64,000 bases of DNA from Galbula dea (GCA_013399015.1 VWZX01007392.1:1132619-1196618); one strand, 5' to 3'; shown: positions 12,180 through 25,307, counted from the stretch's first letter. Numbers and translations: made by a program. Notes: generated by a model from the sequence alone, not told the origin.

Positions 12180-15100
12180 GTATGGCCTAAGCTGCTGTCA
12201 GTGGCTTTGCTTATAGTTTTCCTCTTTTGTCTCTAAAAGCTCTCTTTTTTAGTTTGAGTCTCCAAAAAGGTCTGAACCCTCTGCCACTTCCTCACAAGGC
12301 TCTTAAATAGTAGGCAGAGCTTTGCTCCAAGCGGGCACACTGTGACATACAAGATTAATTGATTAGGGGCCCATGCTGCTTAATCTCTGTTTTGCTTAGG
12401 TCTGAACTTACAGATAACTTCTGTGTTCCTCCACTTGAAATGCTCTGCATTCCCCCTGCCTTCCCCTGCACTCAGCATGTGCATGTTTCTCCTCATCAGC
12501 ATCTCCTTCCTTCTTCACCAAGCAATTAAGAGAGGTCCTGTACTGTTGCACCCTGCAGGTGTTTGCTTATCAGCTAGAGAGATTTAGGTGTTCACAGGAT
12601 GCTCATAGCTCCTTTTGTTTCTAGTTGCTAATTAGCTTCTTAAAGCTGCTAAAATACAGCCCTGGTAATAATTTATAGTGAAACTGCTATTTAAAGTTGA
12701 AAGGTATAGTTGTAAGTAGTTTCTGTCACTGCCATGCTACCACCCCCATCATCACAACTTATCTCGGGAAGACAGGTAGATATAATCAGAGCACAAATGT
12801 TTCCCCTTTATGGAAAAGACAGACACATTACACCCTTCAATTAAGAGAGGAAATCAATACTGACAAATGGGAGTTTACATCTCAACCATTTATCTCTTAA
12901 TTTCTAAGGGGGTAGACTTAATTAGAGCCTCATGACATCTGTGTGTGGGCCTGAAAGCTCAAAGAAGCAGGCTGACTTGACTGAAAGGGAAGCAGACACA
13001 ATCAACTGGCACGTTAAAATCCAACATGAGGATGTTCTCTGTAGCTCAGATAGGCTGGGTTAATTGGGAGCTGCTCTGCTGTCTTGCTCTTCTGTTCCAG
13101 CAGTTGTATAAGGTAAAATTTGGTCCTGAGCACAGACCCAATGGAAGGCCTATGAACCACTTAGGTTCTTCTGAAAGGTTTCCCTTGCATCCATTTACAG
13201 TTTGGAGACTACTCCTCCCCAAGCCTCACTGGCCAAGGGCTCACCTGCCTTCAGGAGAAAGGCTGGGAGCAAGATCTGATGTCTCATGTTGAAGTCTCGG
13301 GACACTGACTGGATGTGGACCTCAGGGCTCTGAGATTGGAAAGTGGGAGGCTGTCAATTCAAGGAAAGGATGCAGAATGTTGAGCAAAAGATTGAGGGGA
13401 AGATGATGGGAATAGCACAAGACCTAATGTGACACTCAGAATGTCTTTGGCCAACCATGCATGTAGCAGCACTTTGGCCAGCCCAGTGTTAATTGATTAG
13501 AGAAGACATCCTCCTCCACTTGGAGGTGTCTTGTACATCTTCTTGATAGCAAAACTGTACCTGATGCTCCCGCTGTCGCTTGAGCTTACAACCCACAGTA
13601 GCACATCCAAGTCCCACCAAGCTACCTCTTGAGCTTAGACCCCACAGTAGCACATCCAAGCCCCCTGAAATCTACAGGAGTCACCTCTGAGTCTTGAGTG
13701 TTAATATTTGGCTCATAATGAAATACTCACAGTGGCCTGGACAGAGAAAAGTTGAAAGGTTTTAAGCACCACGTTTGAGCTAAGCGGCACAAGGAATTGC
13801 CTCCATGAGGCATCATATAATTAACTGAGATTACAGCTCTGGTCATATCATGATCCATTTGAGTTATTTTTCAGAGCATTTGCTATAGCCACTGTTTAAT
13901 TCAATTTTTCTTTGTTAGATCACAGCTACATAGCCATCTTTCATCTGCTGCCAGTGAAATTAATATTTTTCTTTATTCCTAGTACAGATTTTTTTTTTTC
14001 CCTTTTCTAAGCTAGTTAATTCTGAGGTGGTTCATGTGACAGCCTGGGTGGCAGAGTCAATCTTTCCTAGGCATTTCAGAAAAGAAGGGCCTTTGATCTC
14101 TTCGTGTTCTGATGTTTGCCACAAGTATTGCCCTCTGTCCCTCCACAGCCTCTGACTCTTATTACATGGCAGCAGATTCTTTTTTTGCGAGCAGAATTTG
14201 CAGCCAGGGAATTGCTAGCCATAAGTTTTGAACCAAATCAGCAAATAATGATATACCAAAAGCTAAATGTTCTCAAGCATCCTCACCTGCCTAGGAGTAG
14301 AGATGGCCACTTTGCCTGGGCAATTGGAAGGAGGAAAACCAAAGCTCATATAGAACATATGTGAATTAGCCAGAAGGGCATATGGTGGGCAGTATAAGGA
14401 GAAAAAGAAATGTCTGTGCTCCTCTTGATCCCTGAGCTGACCCTGATTCAAGTTAGTCCCCTCAACACAGTAAGTGATTGTCACTATACAGCTCTGACTC
14501 AAGCTGACTATGGAAAAGGGAGCACTGGTGTCTCTGCACCCAGACCTATTCCTTTTTAAACTTGGGCAACCTGCTAATGGATAATTGAGAGCTCCTTTAC
14601 CTAAAAAGTCAGAATTGCTCTTATGCTTCTTATTTGAGAATGAGCAGAGCCAGGAGTGTACATAAGTGGGGAAGATGGCTCAGAAGTTTAAAATGGATTA
14701 AATACACACTACTAATTTGTTGAGGTTTAAGATAAATCTTTTTACTGTCTCTCCTTATACAAGACTTGTTCCAATCTCCAAATTGTAATATTTTGTTGGT
14801 TTTGTTTTTCAAAAGATGCTTTTGAAGCAGATTCTGGTCATCATTTTAACCTTAGATTTTCCGTGGACTTTCTTGGAGCTAGGCTGGGGGTTGAGCCTGA
14901 CGGTTGCAGCAGTGTATAGGTGTCATGATGGTGGGTCATTTAATTGCTAATTAGAGCAAGCAGAATATGCTTTGCTGCCTATCAGGTATTTTTGAAGTCC
15001 TTTCTTAATAGTCTGCAAAATGCTCTTTATTCTGCAAGCCTGAAATTGCACTGTAAGACTAAAATGCTCCTTCCTGTCTTTCCAAGGAGGCAGCTGTTCA

Positions 15101-15229
15101 AAGCTGCAAACTTGTGTACATACATTTGTGTGTTCATACAAATGCACACGTTTCTGGCTTGCTGGTGCAGTTAACAAAATCTTCTACTCTCAGTTTAATG
15201 CTGACTGGGATCATCTCTTCTTCCTTCAG
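12180..15229 (+). other. LPP: LPP intron between the LIM2 and LIM3 exons
   Basis: The intron runs from the donor gtatgg to the acceptor ttccttcag. If unspliced, the reading frame would stop after about a dozen extra residues (stop at 12,214), giving a LIM2-terminated product. Apart from the 49-bp tandem duplication at 13,579-13,676, I see only unique AT-rich sequence and short homopolymer runs such as the T tract near 13,988. No RNA gene or transposon was recognised. Confidence 0.93.
13579..13676. repeat. 49-bp tandem duplication, two diverged copies
   Basis: Units start at 13,579 and 13,628. Each begins cttgagctta and contains cacagtagcacatccaag. They differ by several substitutions and small indels near their ends, so the duplication is not recent and is unlikely to be an assembly artefact. 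Confidence 0.85.
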
Positions 15230-15350
15230 GAAATTTGCGCCGAGGTGTTCAGTGTGTAAGGAGCCCATCATGCCAGCGCCAGGACAAGAGGAGACTGTAC
15301 GCATTGTCGCCTTAGATCGTGACTTCCATGTCCAGTGCTACCGATGTGAG
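15230..15350 (+). CDS. LPP: LPP exon encoding the first half of LIM domain 3
   Basis: This 121-nt exon follows the acceptor cttcag at 15,224-15,229 and ends before the donor GTTAGT at 15,351. Its first base completes the split lysine codon, giving H-K-K-F-A-P-R across the junction. It supplies LIM3 zinc ligands C66, C69, H93, C96 and C99 (numbered from the LIM2 exon) and a conserved stretch GQEETVRIVALDRDF. The long 23-residue spacing between C69 and H93 is typical of LIM3 in the zyxin/LPP/TRIP6 group. The frame stays open with no lesion. LIM2 and LIM3 are the part retained in the HMGA2-LPP lipoma fusion, from established knowledge. Confidence 0.97.
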
Positions 15351-17174
15351 GTTAGTATTCTAACCACGTGAAGGACAGAAAGCAACGGTTTCCTTAGTTT
15401 CATCACCTCCTCATGTTATACACACAACAGAAATACCTTATCATAACACTGGCTCTTCAATCAAATTACTTCGTTGACTTCAGCACGCAGGGAATTTTTC
15501 CTCATTTGTATCAGCACAAAGGAGAAGAAAATCAAATCCCTTGTTTATAGCAGGTTCATTAGGAGAGCAAGAGAATGTGACTCAGGTAATTAGGGCTTAA
15601 TATTTGAGAACTTCATAAATTATAGCTTGGACACAAACCTTGGTCATGTTTATGCTTTTAAAATGAAAGCTAATGTATGTTAGAATTTGAGCAAGATTGT
15701 GCAGGAAATTCAACATATGGCTCTGGGTAGAAGAATTTTAATGGACACATAAACATGATCATTCTTGTTTTGTGCAGTACTTTTTGTGCGACTTTCCTGT
15801 TCAGTTTCATTATGCAGTTCGTATAATTTTGATGGTAAGAATCTGAAGACAGAGAAGAAAAATCACCTTAAAGCAGTTAACATGTTGCAACAGCTGCGTT
15901 AGGGAACCTTCAAAATTCTTCAATGCAAGTGTTGCTTGTTGGATGATACATCAGCCAGATGGCAGGGTTAGAAAATGAGACCAAATGTATTTCTTATCAC
16001 AGTTGCAGATTTTAATAACTTTAACTGGAAAGAAGGATGGACTAAGACTTAAAGGTCTAGCCTGAAACTTGAACCAGATGCCTCACTTCTCAATCTGGCC
16101 TTGGCTTCCTGGGTACATATCAGTCCATTACTTAGGTCCATTTTTTCAAAGATGCTGAGGCATTCCTACAATAAATTTTGTAGAGCCTAATTCCTCATAC
16201 AGCATGTTGTGCTGGCTGCTGAGATACATAGGCTTTGCAAACATGAATGTCAGAAGTAGGTGCAGTGGAGAGCACAGGATACAGATGCTTACTTGGCCTT
16301 AATCTTCATGTACCTCATCTATCTCAAAAGGAACAGCAATGGTATTCCCCTTTCCATCACTTGCTTGCCAGGTATATTTACAAACACAGATTTATGATGA
16401 AGAGGTATGGCCTTCTAAGCAAGCCATAATCTCCTCACTGCAGCTCCATCAGCAGTTTTGAACCAAGTGATTGCCTGATCATGCAGTGAGAGATAATTCC
16501 AGATTTCCTAGCAGATATACTTAGCCTTGTATACTTAGAGGCTGAGGTCTCTGGAGCAGGTTTTGGGCCTTTTAGTAGGGTTTCCGTATGCCCGTCTCAG
16601 TGACATCCTCCTTTCAGGAGGTCAGAGCTGGTATTGCTTTTGGGCCAGTTGCAATACAAACACAGGTGACAAGTCTGATAAAGGGAGACAGGCAGGGAGT
16701 TTCCTTAGCTGTCACCTCTGGAATGGATGCTATAACTTTGTGGCATTAACTGTTCCAAAGGGGATTACCTGTAGTCAGATATTGGTACCAAAGTTCCTTC
16801 CCTGTGATGCTTTTTTTATCCTTTTTTTTTTTTTGCGTTAATAAATACATGCTTAAGTTTGATGTTTTCTCCAGTGCTAAAGACTTTTCCTTCCTCAGAA
16901 ATGTGAAAAGAATAATCTCCTTCTATTTTCAATTGGATTAAATTCAGCAGAGAGCTTGGGAACCCATCTTCTCTGCAGCATTGTCTCTTATCATGAAATG
17001 GCTTAATCGTGAAAGACATCACGTACCTCTCAGCTTCATGCTTTATGCTGACTCAGGTTGGATCCTGTTACAAGGTGGAGAGTGAGGAGACAGTTTCTTT
17101 GACTAATAGATTCTTTGCTTAATCTTGTTCTTTTTTCCTATTTACTTTGCTCTTTCTGTTTGTTTATTTCCTAG
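15351..17174 (+). other. LPP: LPP last intron
   Basis: The intron is bounded by GTTAGT and a pyrimidine-rich acceptor ending ttcctag. It holds T-rich runs near 16,805-16,833 and no recognisable gene or transposon. A 22-nt segment at 16,617-16,638 recurs exactly at 19,789-19,810, in the presumed 3' UTR. Confidence 0.93.
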
Positions 17175-17303
17175 GACTGTGGCGGCCTCCTGTCTGAAGG
17201 GGACAATCAGGGCTGTTATCCTCTGGATGGGCACATCCTTTGCAAGACCTGCAACTCTGCTCGGATCCAGGCTCTGACTGCCAAGGCCAGCACTGACCTC
17301 TGA
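17175..17303 (+). CDS. LPP: LPP terminal coding exon: rest of LIM3 and the C-terminus
   Basis: The 129-nt coding part, including the TGA at 17,301-17,303, encodes 42 residues and continues in phase from the previous exon. It supplies LIM3 ligands C102, C123 and C126 and ends in ...TAKASTDL. I recall that ending as the C-terminus of mammalian LPP, and it distinguishes LPP from zyxin and TRIP6. Together the three exons give 142 residues, so most of the protein (proline-rich N-terminal half and LIM1) lies upstream of the window. Only a few residues appear to differ from the human sequence as I remember it, which is consistent with strong purifying selection on an intact gene. The same exon runs on into the 3' UTR. 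Confidence 0.97.
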   Translation, partial: DCGGLLSEGDNQGCYPLDGHILCKTCNSARIQALTAKASTDL

Positions 17304-17396
17304 GTATCAACTGTGACCCTCCCCTGGATGCCTACTGGGGGATATTTCACAAGCTTTGCGTGATTTCTTTCCAGCCTAGGGTCTGAATTTCTGTCT

Positions 17397-17490
17397 GAAA
17401 ACAAACAAATCAAAACCAAAACTTAAAAAAAAAAAACCAACACAACAACCCAACCAAACAAAAAACCCAGCAACAATAAAAATGTAAAAC
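17397..17490 (+). repeat. A-rich low-complexity tract after the stop codon
   Basis: About 95 bases made mostly of A with interspersed C, including a run of 12 A near 17,425-17,436. It contains the proximal poly(A) signal. Genomic A-runs here would mis-prime oligo-dT and could mimic a 3' end in cDNA data. Confidence 0.8.
17475..17480 (+). terminator. LPP: Possible proximal poly(A) signal of LPP
   Basis: AATAAA lies 172 nt after the LPP stop codon, with T/G-containing sequence (cagtttgtcagg) about 35 nt downstream. Use would give a short 3' UTR of roughly 200 nt. The surrounding A-rich tract weakens the call. Confidence 0.4.
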
Positions 17491-18130
17491 TGGAAGGCCT
17501 TGGAACAAGAGGGCAGTTTGTCAGGCCCTGTTCAGACTGCCCATGACAGGCACCTAACTTAGACTCAACTTTTCAGGAGGACAGTGAGAGTGAGTCAGAC
17601 CACCTGCTGCCTCTGCAGCTGATGGAGATAAGCTGTCATAACATCTAAGTTATCTGCCTGTAGAAGGAGGTCTGAACATGGTCCTAACTATATTTCTGTG
17701 TTTGATTCCTGTCTTTTTAAGTAGTACATAAAGGTAAAAGGTGAAAGATGGCTGAGCTAGTTCCTTCTCTCAAGTTATTTTGAGAACCTGATCAGCTCTC
17801 ATGGAACTCCTGGGGAGCTTCCCTTTGACTTTAAGAGGGCCCACATCACCAGTACAAGTAGCTACACTGTCCTAGAAGGTGTGAGAGCAGACTCAGCACT
17901 CATCACAACACAAGCAATGCAGCAAAGAGTGTAGGTGTGACCTTGTATCCTCAGGACACAGATTTGTCATCTTTATCTTTTTTTCTTAGGCCCTTACTTG
18001 TCTCCATTGCCTTCCAGTTCAATAGCTTTTGCTTTTTCTTATGAAGCTGTATTTTGCTATTGCATAAATTTATTTAGTAGTGATGCTTCCATTTCACAAT
18101 GTATGAGCAATCACAGAAAGGTGTGAGCTT

Positions 18131-18176
18131 GCACACACTATACACTACACACACAGTTCACACACACACACACACG
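18131..18176. repeat. CA dinucleotide microsatellite
   Basis: An interrupted (CA)n tract, longest uninterrupted part about nine units, inside the presumed 3' UTR. It is potentially polymorphic. Confidence 0.85.
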
Positions 18177-18862
18177 CTCACAATGTGCTTTTGATTTACC
18201 AGAGGTATTAGCCAGTCGTGTCTGTTGAGAAGGATGTGGGGCTGGAAACACATTTTTTAAATCCCAGTGGTTAAGAAAAAAAATAATAGACTACATAGAA
18301 CTGCAGTGCAAAGAAATGCTTAAAAATTCTTATGCCACTCTCTCACACACCCCATTATAGTGGGACCACTGGCAGTGTGGGTTTCTGGGTATACATTTAA
18401 GCAGTAGAGTCTTGTTCCATCTCTTGTTTATTGCAATGGGAGGATTTTCCCTCAACTGTAGCAGGGATTGAATCAGGCCTTGGGGATATACCTTTCTCTA
18501 TGTTAAGATACATGATCTGGAGGTCTTGTTAAAAAAAAAAAAAGGATCTTATTTCAACAACAGCAAAAAGGATTCTCCTAAATACATGCTGTTGTTCAGT
18601 TTTTATCCTAAGAAAGCTGAAGAAGGTATTAAACCCTTTTCTATGCCATTCCAAAAAGTAAGCATGGGGTTTTTTCCTCTTGTTTTCATCTCAGCCAGTT
18701 CTAACTTGTCTTTGGTGAAATGTCATTGCAGAAGAGTGCTGGGCCAGCAGAAGCATTTTCATCTTTGGTCCAGAGTTAATACTTATGCCAAGATAGATAA
18801 AAGCTGGGCACAGATAATCTTCTTTTTTTTCTCAGTGGTGTATTTTTTTTTTAGTTTGGTTA

Positions 18863-18868
18863 AATAAA
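18863..18868 (+). terminator. LPP: Possible intermediate poly(A) signal
   Basis: AATAAA follows a long T-rich stretch in the presumed 3' UTR. No clear GT-rich downstream element is seen, so it may be incidental. Confidence 0.25.
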
Positions 18869-21800
18869 AAAATTAGAAATCCACAGCACTCTGAGCAGCT
18901 GTAATATTCTTGTTCATGAAACCCATAATAACTGAGGTGCAAATTACATAGTAAGGGAGTAATTTTCATATCACTGAATTCACATTAATATCTTATTTGC
19001 AGATGTAATCAAAGAAAATACCTTTCTTTCTGCTTAACAAATGAAGAACCAGAACTGAAACGGTTGCAGGCTGATTGACCATGTAAGTGACAAACTGGCA
19101 CTTTTCTAGAGTAAGTTATATGAATTTTTTCATGCACCCACTGAGAAAAAAAAAGAAGAATGTAGTGCTTTCATCTTTATTCTCTATAACAGAAGTCTGA
19201 AATAATTATACCCACTAATGCTGAAAAGTTAGATGAGTTAGACTGATAGGAAACAAACAGGAAAAATTGAGATACTGCAGTTCCTCAAATGGTGCATTTT
19301 CTTTCAGTTTAGCACTAACCTTTAAGGAAGAGCACTGTGAAATAGAATAGCTTTAGCTGTACACAGTAAATTCAAATACAGAAATACCAGTCTGAAACCT
19401 CTGTCCCTCACATGGTTTATATGTTGGCAAAGTCCACCAGTGTCAGGAAAGTTTCCCAAAATTCACAGCTCAGAATGAATCCTCCTTTGTAGAAGGGTGT
19501 CATCATTAAGCAAATGAAATCATTCTCCACCATAGTGGCTATGCTGAAGTAGTTTGTCTTTTTATACTAGAATTCTATCCTGACCTTCAAGAATTTTGCT
19601 TCCTCAGACGTAAACAGATTTTTTTGCACCATGACTCCTGCCAGGTTCCATCTGGGCTCCCACTCCAGAACCGCAGCATGTAAGGTACTTCTGAGCTTGC
19701 TTCTTTACATGAGGTCTGCATCACCACCAGTCAAACAACCTCACAACCATTGAGCAAATCTAGTTTGAACTAACCCTACAAAAACTTGGGAGGTCAGAGC
19801 TGGTATTGCTAACACCATTGTATCTCTGCTAGCAGAGGGGAGGACGTGGTGCACTCTACTGAAGAATAAGCCATTCATCAGGCAGCAGACATCTTCATTA
19901 TTGGTATGAGCATTAAATCAAGTGGCTGATGAGACTTTCCTGAATAACACTGGGATAGTTGATGGAAATGAGCCAATGTGCCTTTCTGCTGAATGTGGCC
20001 TAGATTAAGGAGGACTCAAGTCCAGAGTCTTTGGGCTTTTTATGGCCCTGCCATAGTCTGGATTCGGAGCAAGTCATATGACTTCTCATCTTCTGCCCTC
20101 TGCACAAGAGGTCTTCTTTCCAACTTTCCAAGCATGTTTTGGGAGTTAAACTAATCGCAGATTGGCCCAAACTGCTGGGGTTTTTTTAATTTTGTTTTCT
20201 CTTTTCAGAAAGGTTTGCTGGTATGCAGGTTTGGGATTCCAGCCCATTTCAAAGTTAAGGGCCAGCCAGGAGATCTAGATCAGCATTCTCTGTCTTATTA
20301 GAGTGCTGTGGTGAGTTGGGCTGGCATGCAGGCAGGTGAGAGCCAAGCTTTTCAAGCATTAAATACTCCATGGGTGGAAGATGTTTGACAAAGATTGAGC
20401 AGTGTTGATGTTTCAGGTACTATTGCCAATTTCTAGACCTGACACATCTGGGTGAAGGTATTATCATACTTTTGTTTTCAACCCTGAAACATCAAAGTCA
20501 TCTGTCTGTTGGAAGGAGTGAGCATATTTTATGTAATGCATGTAGCTTGGGGTCTAAAATTGCTATAAATATATTTGGAGGCTATCACATAAATGTGTAT
20601 ATACATCACAGAGGCTCTCATCACCTTTGTATGGAAATCTCCTCTCTCATGCTTCATGATTTAATTGGGAAATGCTGGTGGACTTATCTCAATTGCACTG
20701 CAATTAAGAACTACTAAGATGTTGCTTAATCATAGTATTTATCATGTATTTGTAAAATATTTTGGTTTACAAGTTCCAAAGACTTGATTTTTCCAAAGAG
20801 ACCTTGGTTTTCCTAAGGTGGACTTCTTAGCTATGATAAAAGTTCACATCATCTGTGCCTTTGGTAATGTCCAAACTCTTTCTTTCAGAAGGAACTGGAC
20901 GATCACACAGACATTTCTGTTAAAGTCTGCAGTTTCTGCTTATGCTACTTTGGCTTTCTCTAGCATTTTTTGGCAAGTAGGGCCTGATCCCATGATTTGT
21001 GTGGCCAGAAGCGGTCCAGGAGGGTCCAGGATCAGGTTCTAATTTAGCAAAATATTTAAGCCCCTGGGGTTTGTTTAAGCACAGGCTTTCTTAAAGTCAT
21101 TGCATGATATGACATAAGCCATGGGTCTACAATCATTAATAGTAGTCATATGGATGTGGACACAGTCAAAAGTCTGTCAGATTACACAGAACACTTGAAA
21201 TGGCTCCTGTGTCTCCCTTATGCCAATGGCAGGAGGGTACCCACTGACTGATCCAACATTACATTTGGACAACAGGAGGATGAGATACTACAAGATCAGG
21301 GCTTTGTGTCGGGTGGCCGTGGCACTTCCCATATGTCACAAGTAGCCCTCCAGCCAGTTTTATTGTGTCTTTGAACCATGGCTTTAAAACTGTCTACTCA
21401 AACTGTGTCCAGCAGATTGGGTTGCCTTGGTTACAGCCCAATCCTTAAGCATATCCCCAAGGCTAACACTAGTATTTTGTGAATGTGATAGGTTTATTGC
21501 CACTTATTTTAATCAGTACCTGAACGTTACTTTTAAAATTACTTTTAAAATTTAAAAAGTTACTTTAAAAAAAAAACACCAAACACCATTGCCTTAGCCT
21601 GTCAGATAATGCACCTTTAATTTTGTTTTTGTTTTTTCAGTATTTCAATTCTTAGATTTTTATCACAGCTGCAAAACCCTTGGATAGTTACTTAGTCAAT
21701 AGGTATCAGAGTACCGAAGCGTTTAGCATAGTGAAGTCTATGTAATAGCCTTCATCTTGATGGCAGGAGCAAGACTTTCATGAGACACAGGCTTTAAGCT

Positions 21801-24800
21801 GACTTTCTGCCTATCAGCAAAATGTACCTGAGAAGAATGACAAAAAAAGCATCTTCTAGAGAAATGGTGGTGGTTGAAAAGAATATGCCAGAAGTCATAC
21901 TGGACCTGTAAATGGCTGCTGTCTGACCATGGTCAGCCAATCCTAGTTTAGGTTTGATAATGTTGGTTCCTTTTGACTTTCAGGAAGTTCAGCTAACAAG
22001 GGATAACAGGACCCAAGAGGAGGTCCTTGAGAGAAATCCTGTGTCTTTGCCCTCCTTCAGTATCAGAGATAAATGTTAGACACCTGGTTCTTCAGCTGAA
22101 TGGCTCAGAAATTATTTGAGCTTATAACTGTTTTCTATGGATACCAGGTTCCTGCAGTTGGTTCGTCCTGTTAATTTGTTAGTCATTCACAAATCATAGT
22201 TGAGTTGACTACACCTTGTAGACTTCAGTACTGTAAGTCTGGGCAATTAGAGAGAGATGTGCTGAAGAATCTCACTCTGGTGAAATTCCCATGAGAAAAC
22301 ACTAGTGATAGTAGTTGAGGTCTTGTTGCCAAAGGATAGCCAGAGCTACTTAGTACTATCTAGAGGTTAGTAAAGTACAAGCTAAGAGAGAGCTGTGAGA
22401 ACACTATTTCCGATTAGAGGTGGTCACAATTTTTACACTAAATTAAGTGATGTCAAAAGGCTGCTTTTCTAATAAGACATAAGGCTTTTTGTTGTTATAA
22501 TAAAAACCATATTGAATTTTTATCTAAATAAATTTCAGAATTGTTAACAAATTTTTTCATTTCTCAAAAAACCCATGTCTGTCTTTCTTGGGTTTTTTGT
22601 AGTTCTTGGGTTTCTTCTGCTAGTAAATTAAAGTTTCTGTAACGGTTTTGAAAACTTCTTTGGATAAAAATTCTATTTAAAAACAAGCACATGTGTTCTT
22701 GGGCAATGGTTCAATGTTGGACCTGGTGAAATAAAAAAAGCTTTGAAAATTTTCACAAGATATTTTTTCCCTGTTTTTAACTAGTTTAAAAGTCACTATT
22801 TCCTTTGTTAGAACAATCCAAATAACGTGACGACTCTTAAAATAACAGCTTTCCATCTTTTGGGTTCATTTTTCTTTGCTGTCTTAAAGGTATGGAGTGG
22901 CTGGCTATGGGGAGTGCCAGGGTCGTCTTCTGTGGCAATTGCAATTTTTCTTCTTTGTTTGATTTTTTTGGGTTTTTTTCCCTTCTGAGAGTAGTGAAGA
23001 ATATAAGCATATTATGGTAACTACCGTGAAGGTCAAAGGATACTGATTGAACTTCATCTCCACATACCCTTCTCAGCCTGGGAATGGCATGTCTCCTTAA
23101 ACATATCTGGAAAGACTACCTGGCTTCCTCAGCATTTCAAGTTTGAATTTGCAACATTCAGTTGCCCAACTAAACATGAGAGAGAGTAGACTTTAAACCT
23201 GTAAAATTATAACATTCACCCAGCATCTAAAAATCTAAGAGGAAAAATCATAGCCTCGGTAGGTTTCCTGGTGGACCTTGAGGAATAGCTCTCATTTCAG
23301 CCTGGAAATTCTCTGCTGTGATCTGAAAAGCTAAGTTCAAACACTTGCAGGCTGCTCTGGCATATGCATTCACACCCATAAGGTGGTTGTGGGGCTATAA
23401 CTACGTAGAAATAAGGGCTGCAATATTGAGCACTGCTGCTTTTACCCCACTGGGCTGTATTCCTAGCTGTGTGTTCTGGGTCTTTTTGTCTTTGTTACAT
23501 GGGGAAGCAAAGAGGTTGATTACTGGTATTAGGAGCATTCAGTTCAAAGGTTTGGGTAGTTTAATTTTGCTGTTTCTCTGCATTTCTTGTCATACTTAGA
23601 TCTTTTGGAAAATTAGGAAGGAAGCAGAAGCCTCAGGTGGTAGCATTACCTTTACATATCTAGAGGTTAGAGTCCCTCACTGGGAATGTGACACTAGGAT
23701 CATCTCTGCCTCCCTTTGTCCACCAGCAGCTGTCTTGCCTGCTTTTTCCATTTGCTGAAGGTGCACTCAGCTTTGCAGTAAAGATAATATGTTACTTACT
23801 TCACAGAGGTATTGTGAGTCTTTGCTGATAGCTGGAAAAACTTCTCCAGATCTTTAATCAAGTAGTTTTGTACATCCGTAGTATCAGTGTCCTGCCGCAG
23901 GGATATCAAAGAAAATTGTCATAATTCTTGCTTTTAAAATTATTATGAAATTGTGCCTTACTTTTTCAGCCATATTTAACCATGTAATTTAGAACCACAT
24001 GATTACAGGGATTTGTCATGAAGAAATTTGTTTGAAGGATAGTTTTTTTGGGGTTTAAATATTTTTTTCTCCAAACCCGAATTTATTAGTTTTTTCCTCT
24101 TTTATTTTTTTTCTCTCCAGTTTTACTCCTTTAATATGTTTGTGTAAAAGTGCAGCCAGAATTTGCATTTGTGAGAGACAGAAAATTTTATTTGGTCTTG
24201 TATGTGGAGCTTTCATTTTCTTTTATGTTCCTTCAGGAAAATTCCTCTCTACCCGATTACTCATACTTAGATGTCTTTAACTGCAGGCTGACCAGTAAGG
24301 GGTTTTTGTTGTTGTTTAATTTAGTGTGTGGTTTGCTTTGTGGCTTTTCTTTTTTTTTTTTTAATTAACCAGATATCAGGTACTGGAGAGGCATTGAACA
24401 TTAATCCTGAATGTTAATGCTAATTTTCCCAGGAAAGTAAAATCAGAGTCTTTCCCTGTCTCCAGTGCAGTTTAGTTACTGTTTTGTGTGGAGCACTAAT
24501 ATTAAGCCAGACGGTAAAGGCAAAATACTCAGTGACCTACTTCCATTCACCAGCAAGAATCCTTTGTCAGCTGACTCCTGTTTGTTTGTTCATTTTTAAA
24601 TGTTGGATTACAGAATGAGCATCTCCTAAAGATGAAAGAAAACAGTGTTTTCATGTGCAGGAAATTTGGGGTTGCACTAACAGAACATTTTCTTTGTGAA
24701 TTTGGATGTCCTGGTGTTTTAAGCTCCTGCCTGAAGCCTAAATCAATTTGGCCTCTCATCCATTTCATCTCACTGGTGCTCCTAAAAGGCTGCAGCCCTG

Positions 24801-25307
24801 CAAAAGCTCATGCAGCATTTTTGGCTGCTTTCCCTTGCTCCCATTTGGTACATATTTGCACAATTTAACTGAGCTTTTCTTTCTGCTGAAGGTCAGATGC
24901 AAGAGATACGAAACACTAAACTTTATAAACAAGCAAAGCCATTTGAACCACAGCATTTTGGACTAGAATAGATTTTTAGGTGGCGCACTGTCTGCTGGCC
25001 TTTGGAGAGGGGATCCTGAGACTACATGGGACTGAAACAGGATGCAAAGCCACAAGCCTTGTTTTTTTTAATAAACTACTTACTGTAATCCAGCTACACA
25101 GTTTCAGCCTCACACTTCAGAAGCAGCTTCCAGCAGCAATGTACGTACAAGCACTTTCTCTCTTGCAGAAAGTGAAACTTTCCTAACCAGAGTAAATTTA
25201 ACCTATTGCATAAGATTTTGGAAGGTTGTTTTTTTGGTGTTTTGGTTTTTTTTTTTCTTTTCTTTGGGATTCTCACTGTAACCTCTATGTGCAGAGGATG
25301 AATAGTT

